From: Serpula lacrymans var. lacrymans S7.9
Taxonomy: Eukaryota > Basidiomycota > Agaricomycetes > Boletales > Serpulaceae
Length of the DNA stretch: 64,000 nucleotides
NCBI RefSeq assembly: GCF_000218685.1
Contig: NW_006763296.1
Location: forward strand, 548,715 to 612,714
Direction: 5' to 3'
Part shown: piece by piece, positions 55,247 through 64,000 of the stretch
Numbering within the stretch: the stretch's first letter is position 1
Layout of the letters: every line of letters begins with the position of its first letter
Position numbers and translations under genes: made by a program
The notes under the pieces: generated by a model
Database searches by the model: none
The model's input: only the letters and a program-made list of their open reading frames with translations
What the model was told of the DNA's origin: nothing

Positions 55247-56648
55247 ATGGCTCGACGCTCCGCCCGACTCATTGTTCTTACTCAAACTCGCACTCGAAGG
55301 AAGATGTTGACTAGTGGCACTGGGAAAGGTAAGAAGGCGGTAGCTGTGGGGGGAAAGGAGAAAAGAGAAAAATGTGCTTGGCCCGTTGAAGACACAACTG
55401 AATTCCTGAACCTCATAAAGGCCAACAAGAAGCTAGGGGGCCCTAAGATGAGCTACAAGCCCGAATTCTGGACTATGATAGATAACCAAGGAAATGGAGC
55501 AGCACACGACAAAGGGCGCTCGAAAGAGTGCAAGAGCATGTAAGGATAAATGGCATAAAGTAGTGAATAAGTATGGTATTATGAGACATTACTCACAATC
55601 ACAACAGCTCAAAACCGATTTCAAGAATGTCGGATACCTCAAATCAGCGTCTGGATTCACTTACAGTGAGAAGAAGGGTGTTGATGTAAATGAGGCATCC
55701 CAGGTTGTTTGGAATGATACTGTCGAGGTCTTTACCTTTATTTAATTGTTGATTCACACTAACTGTTGTCTTTTGCCCTAGGGAAACCCAAAGAAGGACA
55801 TCAACCAGTTTAAAAATAGTGGATGGGCATACTTTGACTTGATGCAGGAAATGATGCCAGAGCATGCAACAGGTGTGCATGCCTTCAGGGCTTCTCAAAA
55901 TCTTCAAGGGGGTAGCGTTGAAGGAGGCCTAGTTAGCGATGAGGACAATAATGGTGTGATGGAAGGAGACAGCGATGAGGAAGTTGCCAACTCAATGGAT
56001 ATTGATCAGGCCGGCGGCAAGGACTCACCAGCGACTACTTGTAGTAACGAGTTTACCCTTGTCCCTACTCAAAAATCCAGTCCATCTGTTAAATCCAGCA
56101 CAGTCCGCCCTCCCATTAGCTCAGCTTCAAATAAATCTGGTGAGAAGAGAAAGATTGCATCAGTAGAAGGTTCTGCAGTGACAGAGTCGGTAGTTACCGG
56201 CACATCTCGTTCAAAGTCTGCTCGCCTATCTGGTGCAGCTGCTCTCAATGGCCTCAAGGAGCAAATGCAACGTAGCAACAACATCCAGGAGTCCCAGGGG
56301 ATGCAATTCATCTCGATCGTCAAGAAAATGGCCTCAAACACGTCCATCACTCCCGATGCCCCCGCTGCTCCCACCCCCAGCACTCATGTCCATACAAATG
56401 ACAACGACCACCCATCTATCCAAAAGAATGCACGAAGCCTCGCAACAAAGCGTGCTCAGCACCTTGAGCGATGGCTTGATGATAAGCGCCTGGTAGCGTT
56501 CCTTGATCTGTTGCGTCTGAAGCCAGACATTGTTGAAGGATATATGGACCTTGAGGAGGGCCCAGAGTACGAGTCATTCCGTTGTTTTTGGGTGATGAAG
56601 CGTCTTCAGGAGGAAGGGTATCCTGCAGTCAAGTTAACAATGGAATAA
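55247..56648 (+). pseudogene. Harbinger accessory Myb/SANT-like DNA-binding protein, frameshifted
   Basis: The start ATG 55247 opens a basic N-terminus (MARRSARLIVLTQTRTRRK) followed by a Myb/SANT-like domain: WPVEDTTEFLNLIKANKK, then SARACKDKWHKVVNKYG, FTYSEKKGVDVNEASQVVW. The first frame stops at 55543 while the domain continues in another frame from about 55500, so a one-base frameshift lies near 55510-55525. A spliced junction (55727/55782) joins VVWNDTVE to GNPKKDINQFKNSGWAYFD. The C-terminal part is Ser/Thr-rich, ending in a helical block (AQHLERWLDDKRLVAFLDLL). In PIF/Harbinger such proteins help bind the TIRs and import the transposase. Confidence 0.78.
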
Positions 56649-56898
56649 ATTCATCTGTAGTTGCCTCTTAACGTTCATATCTGCCATGTATATCTTGTCG
56701 CTTGTTTTTTGTTCTGTGAAATGTAGTGTGTTGTATTTCATTAGCTCCCACTTGTGTGATCAAAAAAGTGAACAAAAAAAATGTTTACTGAGCCTCAAAA
56801 CGATTATACATCCATGCCGTTCTCTATGCTAACATCCAAGGTATGTAGTTCCCCCCTCATTCTTAACTTGCGCTGATAGCTATCCCACATATTCTTCA

Positions 56899-58037
56899 CT
56901 ATATCACCTCACATTTAGCGTGCCCTTGTTGTCGGTCTGATTCATTGAGAGAAGCGGTAGCAAGTGTACCACGGGTACAGATATCTAATGAAGAGTTGTT
57001 GTCAGCAAGCAGGTCCTCAATTTCCTCCGCATCGTGGGTCCGGATAAAGTTGTGGACCATGCAGAGAGCTGCGGGGATGCGAGCTTGCACATCCAGGCTG
57101 TATTTGGGGGAACTTGAAAGAATGCAAAACCGTCGCTTGAGGACACCAAAGATTCACTCGACACAGTTGCAGGCTTGTGTGTGACGCAGATTAAATAGTT
57201 TCTTGGGGTTTTGAGGCCTGTAAAATAATCAGAAACTGTAATAAATCAAATTCAAGAGCTTACCTTTGGCCCACTCTGCCCCACTCTGCTAGATGGTACC
57301 AAACTCCACAGTAAGGAACAAGCAACTGGTTGCAAGACCTGAATCCGGCATCAGCCAGATAATACTTCCCCTCTAGAATGTGTAAGTTGTGCTTGCGTGC
57401 ATCATTGAACAGTGTGACATCATGTGCAGAGCCCTCCCAGCCTGTGAGGACATATAAGAAACGCAGATCAAAAGAGCAGCATGCTAGGCAATTTTGCGAG
57501 ACATTGCCCTTTTGATTGCGCGTGTTTTCGCGTTCCGCTGATGGCGCGTAGCACGCAATATGAGTACCATCAATTGCACCGATAGCGTTGGAAAAAAAGG
57601 GGTAGAATTTTGGGTTGGAGAGGATTTTGGGTGGCGTAGCATCATCTTCTGTTGGAAGGCGGACATATGTTGGGTAGATGGGGGCTGAGGAGAGAGCAAC
57701 AAGAATTTCCTTAAAGTACCTGTAATTGTGGTTAGTTTATATGTACAATAAGATGCAATGAGAAATGTACCTTGCAATAGTATCATTTGCATGCTGAAAG
57801 TGCTCTCCAAGGTGCCTTGTTGTGAGGCCTGTAACACTAGCATACAAAAAAATAGATAGCTTCTCTTCTAAACTGATATGCTTTGACGAAGAATAGCTGG
57901 CCTTTTCCAACACCCCCACCAGCTTATTGAAAACCTCCAGGCTCATCCCAAGCTCACAACGGATCCTTTCAGGGTGACCGTTCATAAGTTCTTTGACCCA
58001 GTCTTTACCGCGAAGTTGAGAAGTATGGTAGGGCTCC
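56899..58037 (-). pseudogene. Harbinger DDE transposase with one in-frame TGA
   Basis: Exons about 58037-57771, 57719-57264 and 57217-56899. Family blocks in order: RGKDWVKELMNGHPERI, LTTRHLGEHFQHANDTIARY, AIGAIDGTHIACYAP (first Asp), LTGWEGSAHDVTLFNDA (second Asp), LEGKYYLADAGFRSCNQ, then CNCVE and IFGVLKRRFCIL. A TGA at 57156-57154 follows the catalytic-region Glu at the place where relatives have VER. The extreme N-terminal exon was not placed with certainty. Otherwise the protein is complete, so this looks like a recently silenced copy. Confidence 0.83.
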
Positions 58038-58441
58038 TTGTTGAGATATTATTGCCCATATGCAAGCGCTGCAGTCCCGACACCGCTTAGGACATTTGTG
58101 CGCGCAATTCCGGCTTCCTGTTGGTGGAATAAGAGGAGGTGTAACAGGCCATGTGTATTACCAGGGTACATCAATATCTCAGCTATACCTCAGGAGGTCT
58201 TGACATCGATAATCTCCTAAGTCCAATCAATGTCCGCGACTTGAGCTCCGACTAAACGTCGGCAATTTCCTGGCAACACAACTGAACGGGCTCCTAGTAT
58301 CTCCAAACACGTCGATTTATCTTCCGTACAATGTAATACTCCTTGTACTTGTCATCATAATGAAGCATAAGGCATATTGCATATTTAACATAGACATGTA
58401 CATAGAAGAAACCTGATATATGAAATTAAACAACCGCTTCT

Positions 58442-58859
58442 GTTACAATAACACAATTTTCGGACCTTTCCTTTAATTTTCATTCTCCGCTTTAACCTTT
58501 TTACTATAGTTCACACTCCATGCCATGCGGCACTTTCCTTTTTTTTGTTCTAACTCCACCTTCTCGCACAGCACTGCCTTTATTCTTCTTTTAGACACAA
58601 ACTCTCTCACGCAGTGGAGCTGGTCACACAGGCTGCACCCTCTGACATCATCAGCCACTGCTTTTATCAACTGTACAGTACATAGGCACAAACACTCTGT
58701 ATTAGTATAATTACTCCAATAGATCAAGGAGACTCCTCAGCGAGTCCTCCTGTTGTTAACCAACAAACTCTCTGCAGCCTAAGGGGTAACCACTCCCCAT
58801 TCACTACCCTTATAGTGTGTTCTTGTGTGTGCCAGAGTAACTAACTCTTGGTTGTTACA
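58442..58859. mobile_element. Second copy of the solo-LTR family (418 bp)
   Basis: It starts TGTTACAATAACACAATTTT and ends GGTTGTTACA, matching the LTR at 32239-32651 over its full length with scattered differences. Shared landmarks are GCCATGCGGCAC, GACATCATCAGCCACTGC, GACTCCTCAGCGAGTCCTCC and AAGGGTAACCACTCCCC-type sequence. The flanking pentamers (GCTTC left, CAATC right) do not match, so its integration site is not the simple one, through recombination or because the partner LTR lies elsewhere. No coding region was found next to it. Confidence 0.75.
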
Positions 58860-60453
58860 CAATCCTGACTAAAGTGTCTATTAATATATCCAGGCACTGA
58901 TGGGACTTGGAGCTGGTTAGCGAGGTCTTAGCTACTAGTCCTTACCCATTGTGCTGGCTGGCTGGGAGTACTACCCAGTCTCTGATCTGCGATATGAAGT
59001 AGTAACAATGGTTAAGAAAGCCTGTTAGGGCTATGAGAAGCAAGATGGCAAACAATACCTCTAGCCCTAGGTGTAATGGGGAAAGTGTCTGAGAACCAAG
59101 ACATGGAACAAAAAGATAAGAAAACGTAAATGATCCTTACAATGAACTCCCATCCCTCCAATAGTATATAAGTCATAGCTCCTGTACTCTGTTCCTGCAG
59201 TTTGAATATCAACTAGTTCCTCCCACCTTGATTCAAGTCTCCTTCTAAGTTTTCCAGTCTTTCTCTGAAGGACCTTTACTCCACTCCACCTTTCATCCTC
59301 TACTCTCACCTGTTTACTCCAACAAGTTAGAGACCAAGGTTCACGGAAGGGCCTAGTTATCACAATCCCTTACTTCTAATATCCCTATCTCAGTTGATAA
59401 TGGATCCATCATATCTATTATATCTCCAAGCCTTATCTAATCATAGTCACGTGATCAATCACATAACCTATGACATAGCTACTTACAAACACAATTACAA
59501 AGCACCTCATTATTAACACATGTTCTGTAGTATATATACTAGCTACCTCTTGTACATATTCTCTAGCTGTTGATTACATCTTTATTCACTGTGATAGACT
59601 CTTGCTTGCGATTAGAACTTCTGACTCTCCATTTGTCCGGTAAAAGAGTCAGATCTTCACACAATCAACAGCTATAGTCAAGCACTGTCTATGATATTAA
59701 CAGCAGTCACAATCATAACCATCATCCTAACCTTTGCACTCCCAATCCTATTCATTGTCATCTACCTCGTCTACATAACCATAACATCTATCAACACAAC
59801 TCCTACTACTTCACTTCCCATTCCTCTATGTCCATCAATCATCATATCCTTCTTCCCCAGAGACACAGATTCTCTTGAGGAAATTCCCCTCACTCCCATC
59901 CCATTAGTTACAACTTTACCCGGTGTGGAACCAAGTGAAGTTTAGTTAGGACCGTTTACCTAGTTTCACCTTTGAGTACCTCTGACCAGGCCGTGCACTT
60001 GCGTCCGCCAGTCGGAGAGGGATTGACAGCTTAATAAGCGGATCACTTTGGGACAACCATTTGGACCCCAAATTATTACCATACACTTTACCTACATTCC
60101 ATAACACATTTTATATCACCCTACGTACACAATAGTTTGGGACAGAAGAGGGCCCAATTATCAAAAGAGAGACAATATCTATGACCTTCACAGAGGTGTA
60201 TTGATCTGATTTGTCATCAGTGAACTCCTGTGTATGCGCAGAGACAATCTAGAACATTGGATAGCTATAGAACAAGGCTATACACACACATTCCTGTGGT
60301 GCTGTGAATTTGAAGCACCAGAAATAGAATCAATAAAATCAATCTCGCTACGCTCTCCCACCCCCCAAATCAAACAAGAATCAGCCAAACCTGTCTTACC
60401 AAAGATCCGTTGAATTCATGTGATTTTGGCAAAAAGAACCATCAATAAGCAGC
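58860..60453. other. Leader or 5' LTR region of a Ty3/gypsy element
   Basis: About 1.6 kb with no host gene. A TATA-like TAGTATATATACTAGC lies near 59530. A small plus frame (59691-59945) encodes a hydrophobic peptide (ILTFALPILFIVIYLVY) of unknown meaning. The 5' LTR boundary and primer-binding site of the gag gene at 60454 could not be fixed. Confidence 0.3.
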
Positions 60454-61713
60454 ATGACAGACAGCATGGCCGACCTAATTGGGGCATTGCTGGAAGCTGG
60501 ACCCAGCCAAACTCAACCAACAATACCGGCCGATCTAACTCCAGAGATCCAAGAATGGATGAAAAGAATGATGGAAGTGGAAGTTGCCAGGAGAGTGATG
60601 GAAGCAACTGAAAGAGAAAGAGAAGGGCAAATGAAGGCCCATCAAGCAGCAAAAAGAGCAGAGGAGAAGGTGGCAGAATACAGGGGATTGTGGGAGCAAC
60701 AGATTGCTACCAACTCTGAGATACAAAAAAACAACGGAGGAATAGAGAAGAGAGATTGCGGAAGGATAAGAAGCACACTTGATAACCCGCCCACCTTCAA
60801 CGGTGATCGGGCAAAGTTTAAAAGCTTCATAGAACACATATCACTACACTTTGAAGAAGGCCCAGAATACTTTGGAGATGAAAAGAAGAAAATAGCTTCT
60901 GTGCTATCATATATGAAAGAAGGAACGGCTGCAAGCTTTAGAAGCGAGTGGCTAGAAGATAAAATGTCCGTTACCTCAGCACTGGAATGGGCACAATACC
61001 AAAGATGGGCAATCTTTGAAAGAAGGCTAACCAAAGCTTTCAAAAATAACTACAAAGAAGAAGAAGCACAAAACTGGATCTTACAACTGAAACAAGGTAG
61101 TAAGACCGCAAGAGACTTCTTCCTAGAATTTGACAGCCTGCGAAGGAAAGCAGGATATAGGGATGACTCTATTTTGATCACCCTGTTAAAGAAAAACATG
61201 AACTATACACTTGTGGACAAGCTCTACGTCAGTGGGCTACCACCTAACAGATACAAAGAATGGAGGAAACTCCTTCTAAACTATGATCAAATATGGAGAG
61301 AACAAGAAAAAGAGAAGAAAGCGTACTTCAGTCAGACAGAGAGGACCGGAGCGAGGAAGGAAGACAGAGGAGGAAAGAAAGCTTATTCTGGAACCAAAGA
61401 TGGAACCGGAACTGTCTATTTGGGTGCTGGGCAGCCCATGGAGATAGACAAAGCCAGATACAGAAAAGAAGGACTTTGCTTCAAATATGTCAATCCCTTC
61501 TCCATTCTCCCTGTTGATGATTCCACATGTACTGTAGTAACAAACAAAAAATATTTATACAAGGAATCAAAGACAAAAAAAGAAGTAAGGAACAACATAA
61601 AAGATGCACACCAGAATGGGGGACTGAGAAAAGAAACCCCAAAAAAAAGTACAACCACAGCAGGAGCAGCACACAGTGAAATGACAAATGCAGCTATGGC
61701 GGTGGGCAAATGA
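60454..61713 (+). CDS. Ty3/gypsy Gag-like polyprotein (C-terminus altered)
   Basis: A 419-codon frame. The N-terminus is helical and charged (ALLEAGPSQTQPTIPADLTP, then a Glu/Arg coiled coil). A retrotransposon Gag capsid domain follows: PPTFNGDRAKFKSFIEHISL, AIFERRLTKAFKNNYKEEEA, ARDFFLEFDSLRRKAGY, VSGLPPNRYKEWRKLLLNYD. After GQPMEIDKARYRKEGLCFK, where relatives continue into a zinc knuckle (CxxCx4Hx4C), the sequence instead runs on into an unrelated Lys-rich tail, so the nucleocapsid motif is missing. The element is probably defective. Confidence 0.75.
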   Translation: MTDSMADLIGALLEAGPSQTQPTIPADLTPEIQEWMKRMMEVEVARRVMEATEREREGQMKAHQAAKRAEEKVAEYRGLWEQQIATNSEIQKNNGGIEKRDCGRIRSTLDNPPTFNGDRAKFKSFIEHISLHFEEGPEYFGDEKKKIASVLSYMKEGTAASFRSEWLEDKMSVTSALEWAQYQRWAIFERRLTKAFKNNYKEEEAQNWILQLKQGSKTARDFFLEFDSLRRKAGYRDDSILITLLKKNMNYTLVDKLYVSGLPPNRYKEWRKLLLNYDQIWREQEKEKKAYFSQTERTGARKEDRGGKKAYSGTKDGTGTVYLGAGQPMEIDKARYRKEGLCFKYVNPFSILPVDDSTCTVVTNKKYLYKESKTKKEVRNNIKDAHQNGGLRKETPKKSTTTAGAAHSEMTNAAMAVGK

Positions 61714-62511
61714 TTGAAAAGCGCAGCATCAGCAGTGGATACGAAGAGATTCTCATACCCGATGTGGCGCACTCTACAGAGGAAAGTGCAGTAGAGACTA
61801 TGGAAGACAGGTCAGGCACCCCTGTAAATAAAAACCTAGACACAGAAAAAAGGTAACTAGTAACAGTGGCATGGACTCCCAAATGGGTAGCAAAAAGATA
61901 TAGAGACCAACAGGAAGAGAGATCCATTGGAATCTTAAACGCCTGGACGCACTATAGAAGGGGATCAGCTAATCCAGGTAGATCTACTTAATTACGAAGA
62001 AACCAAAATTCCAGAACATCTTTACCGGATGGGGGCTACAGGCACAACTGCACAACAACTTGCCAAAGCCGCTGGGAAAGATTGGAAGGAAGGAGGTTTT
62101 GATAAGATAGTCCCAAAATATCTCCACAATTACAAAGACATATTTGATAAAGAGAGTTTTGACGCACTACCAGAAAGACGCGAATGGGATCATGCCATAG
62201 AACTGGTCCCAGGGGAACACAAACTAGACTGCAAAGTATACCCTTTAGCATTAGGAGAGCAAGAACAACTGGATGAGTTCATTAAAGAAAATTTAGAATC
62301 AGGCAGGATATGCCCATCCAAATCTCCATTTGCTTCACCATTCTTCTTTGTAAAAAAAGAAAGATGGAAAACTCAGACCAGTGCAGGACTACCAAAAACT
62401 GAACAATATCACCATCAAAAACTGATACCCACTACCATTGATAAACAAACTAGTGGATAAACTATGTGGAGCTAAATACTTCACAAAATTAGATATACAA
62501 TGGGGATACAA
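61714..62511 (+). pseudogene. Ty3/gypsy Pol remnant (reverse-transcriptase N-terminus), truncated by a nested insertion
   Basis: Broken pol sequence follows gag. From 62029 the frame reads KDWKEGGFDKIVPKYLHNYK, then LPERREWDHAIELVPGEHKL and the RT opening (VYPLALGEQEQLDEFIKENL, CPSKSPFASPFFFVKK). Just after FFFVKK a one-base change in an A/G run shifts the frame. The RT core can still be recognised as KYFTKLDIQWGYN in another frame before the sequence is cut at 62511 by the LTR of a second element. The protease region (61740-62028) is degenerate. The 3' part may continue beyond the window after the nested element. Confidence 0.7.
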
Positions 62512-62862
62512 TGTAAGACCCTTATCCCCTATACCGAGTTAACGGAGGGATGAAGATTCAAATCAAACAAGTAGCGTTACAAATAGCAATTGAGAATTAA
62601 TCAACAACTGAGGAAAGTATGTACATGATGGTCTACTATATATATGTTTCTGAAAGTCAGCCATGAGGCGCTGACTGATGTTCTTTGTAATGGTTCTAGA
62701 CTCATGTCACGTGGTGGTCACATGACCTGATATAACTACGTATTATGTTATCTGCGCTAAAGCAGCAGCTTAACATATCTTATCTGTCATGTGATCAGAT
62801 ATAAAAGAAAAAGAAAAAGGAAACTAGCACTCAGACTAGCGCTTCTGGTTCAAGTCGTGACA
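62512..62862 (-). mobile_element. LTR (3' LTR) of a chromodomain Ty3/gypsy element
   Basis: On the plus strand it runs TGTAAGACCCTTATCC to CAAGTCGTGACA, so on the minus strand it is TGTCACGACTTG...GGTCTTACA, with TG...CA ends. Directly upstream in the minus orientation lies a purine tract (GGAGGGGG), the expected polypurine primer site. A TATA-like GATATAAAAGAAA lies near 62800 on the plus strand. The flank TACAA (62507-62511) would be one target duplicate; the other is outside the window. Confidence 0.8.
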
Positions 62863-64000
62863 TTACCCCCTCCGTAGGACTTTCGTCCCGAAAGTAGGGG
62901 TCCATCTTTCCGTTTTCCCAATTAAACAATTGTTTTCGGACTCTCGTCGTTGTGAAGTTTTCAAAGGGTTGGAAATGTAATTGAAATCGGATCCGTCGAG
63001 GTGCACTAGGGTTGTTATCGTGGAATGTTTTTACTTTATCGGGTGAGTTGTTTAGATGTTGTTCGGGTTCCCACGTGCGTTCCTCTTTTGGATAGTTCTT
63101 CCAGTGTACTAAGTATTCCAATTTCCCTCGTTTTAGACGTGAGTCTAGAACTTCTTCAACTTCGTATTCTTCTTGTCCGTCCACTATTACCGGCGGTATT
63201 GGTTTAGGTTTCTGTTGGGAAGGGAACTGTGGTTCTTTGTACGGTGTAAGCTTTATCTCGTTGAAAACTGGATGGATAGGCCGCCATGTTGGTGGTAGTG
63301 CTAATTTATATGCCAATTCGCCTATTTTTTCCAGTATTTCAAACGGACCGTGTCTCTTGTCGTCCAGTTTCTTAGCTGGTCGATCTGTTGAGATATTGGT
63401 CGCTTCTACGTACACCTTATCTCCTACTCTATACTCTACTGCTTCTCTTTTCTTTTTATCGTACTGCTTCTTCATCTGTTCAGCTGCCTTTTGCAGCGAT
63501 TCTTCTGCTCTCTTCCTTGTTTCTGTCATTCTCTTCACGAAATCTTCTGCATTTTCGTTCTTTACCCCCACTTTCACTACTTCCTGTGTTCTCGGATGAT
63601 GTCCATGATTCAGGTAGAACGGGCTATATCCCGTCGCAGAATGTTGTTTGTTATTGTAAGAGAATTCTGCTTGGGTAAGCCATTCTGTCCAATCATCTTG
63701 TTTATGGTTTACGAAGATTCTGAGATACTGTTCTATCTCTTGATTGATCCTCTCCGTCTGTCCATCCGTTTGTGGATGCCAAGCCGTTGATGGGTTCGCT
63801 TTTATCTGAAGAAGCGTATGTAGATCTTTCATGAATTTCGAAACGAATTGCGGTCCCCGATCTGAGATGATCTTTTCGGGTATGCCATGGTTCCTGAATA
63901 CATGATCTCTAAATAGTCGTGCCACTCCTTCTGATGTGATCTCCATCTGCGTGGGAATTACCTTGATCATTTTTGTAAACCGATCTACTACTACCATTAT
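62831..64000 (-). CDS. Ty3/gypsy Pol C-terminus: integrase plus chromodomain (5' part outside window)
   Basis: The frame enters from beyond position 64000 and ends at 62831, overlapping the LTR by 32 bases. Integrase core: VVVDRFTKMIKVIPTQMEIT, IISDRGPQFVSKFMKDLH (second Asp) and STAWHPQTDGQTERINQEIE (catalytic Glu). The GPY/F-like module is AKKLDDKRHGPFEILEKIGE. A chromodomain closes the protein: YEVEEVLDSRLKRGKLEYLV, HWKNYPKEERTWEPEQHL, which in this clade (chromoviruses) targets integration to heterochromatin marks. No stops are seen, so this element may be young. It is inserted in the RT gene of the older plus-strand element. Confidence 0.88.
   Translation of the reverse strand: MMVVVDRFTKMIKVIPTQMEITSEGVARLFRDHVFRNHGIPEKIISDRGPQFVSKFMKDLHTLLQIKANPSTAWHPQTDGQTERINQEIEQYLRIFVNHKQDDWTEWLTQAEFSYNNKQHSATGYSPFYLNHGHHPRTQEVVKVGVKNENAEDFVKRMTETRKRAEESLQKAAEQMKKQYDKKKREAVEYRVGDKVYVEATNISTDRPAKKLDDKRHGPFEILEKIGELAYKLALPPTWRPIHPVFNEIKLTPYKEPQFPSQQKPKPIPPVIVDGQEEYEVEEVLDSRLKRGKLEYLVHWKNYPKEERTWEPEQHLNNSPDKVKTFHDNNPSAPRRIRFQLHFQPFENFTTTRVRKQLFNWENGKMDPYFRDESPTEGVMSRLEPEALV

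Larger units (their letters stand above)
55011..58293. mobile_element. PIF/Harbinger DNA transposon, full length with TIRs and TSD
   Basis: The left end starts GAGCCCGTTCAGTTG at 55011 and the right end is its inverted copy ending at 58293, with one mismatch in the first ~32 bp. Both ends continue into GCCGACGTTTAGTCGGAGCT, with extra copies of CCAGGAAATTGC in the left end. The flanks carry the 3-bp duplication CTA (55008-55010 and 58294-58296). Inside are two convergent genes, a Myb/SANT-like protein (+) and a DDE transposase (-), the two-gene plan of PIF/Harbinger. Both genes have lesions, so this 3283-bp copy is probably no longer autonomous. Confidence 0.88.

Noticed and set aside
60535..61043. 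Two long minus-strand frames
   Set aside because: They lie opposite the Gag capsid domain and are rich in Ser, Leu and Phe as expected for the reverse of an AAG/GAA-rich gene.
1..64000. CRISPR arrays, bacterial operons or Shine-Dalgarno signals
   Set aside because: Spliceosomal introns throughout show eukaryotic DNA; no regularly spaced direct repeats with unique spacers were seen.

Overview
The window looks like nuclear DNA of a filamentous basidiomycete, most likely an Agaricomycete (mushroom). The evidence is genes broken by many 45-90 bp GT-AG introns, microexons of 18-25 nt, Zn2Cys6 regulators with a C-terminal fungal TF domain, an expanded isoprenylcysteine methyltransferase (ICMT) family, and CACTA (Tnp2), PIF/Harbinger and Ty3/gypsy chromodomain elements. 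There is one 100-N assembly gap (34164-34263). Splice sites were placed by eye from reading frame, GT/AG signals and family conservation; no alignment or database search was run.

Layout. 1-25.9 kb is the ordinary, gene-rich arm: a KNH/KRE9-like Ser/Thr-rich surface protein (-, cut by the window edge), cyclin H of TFIIH (+), a DUF1764 protein (-), about 4 kb without a recognisable gene, acyl-CoA-binding protein (-), a tandem-PH-domain protein (+), two adjacent paralogous Zn2Cys6 transcription factors (+,+), a protein with a formin-type GTPase-binding domain but no FH2 (+), and a 15-exon GMC oxidoreductase (-). From about 27 kb the window becomes a mosaic of mobile elements and decaying or surviving genes. 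It holds a CACTA/Tnp2 transposase with one in-frame stop, seven ICMT-like genes or relics spread over 30.9-54.4 kb (three minus, four plus), a large disordered protein with a KEN box, a HAD-like hydrolase with a frameshift, an SPF30/SMNDC1 splicing factor, a 3.28-kb Harbinger element with intact terminal repeats, and nested Ty3/gypsy elements at the right end.

How the parts relate. The ICMT copies share one intron position (exon 1 of 156-159 nt, exon 2 of 552 nt), so they descend from one gene by duplication. Three look intact; the others carry a frameshift, a solo LTR, a CACTA-like terminal-inverted-repeat insertion with a 3-bp duplication, or a nonsense codon. The most novel-looking unit is at about 44.05-50.4 kb: three unrecognised genes (C minus, A plus, B minus), an AGTC-rich left flank like that beside the Tnp2 transposase, and an internal 1.3-kb tandem duplication. 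I read it as an uncharacterised mobile-element family. Several stops and substitutions, in both elements and ICMT genes, are what CpG-to-TpG decay would produce (TGA where CGA is expected; RHPxY Arg changed to Cys or His).
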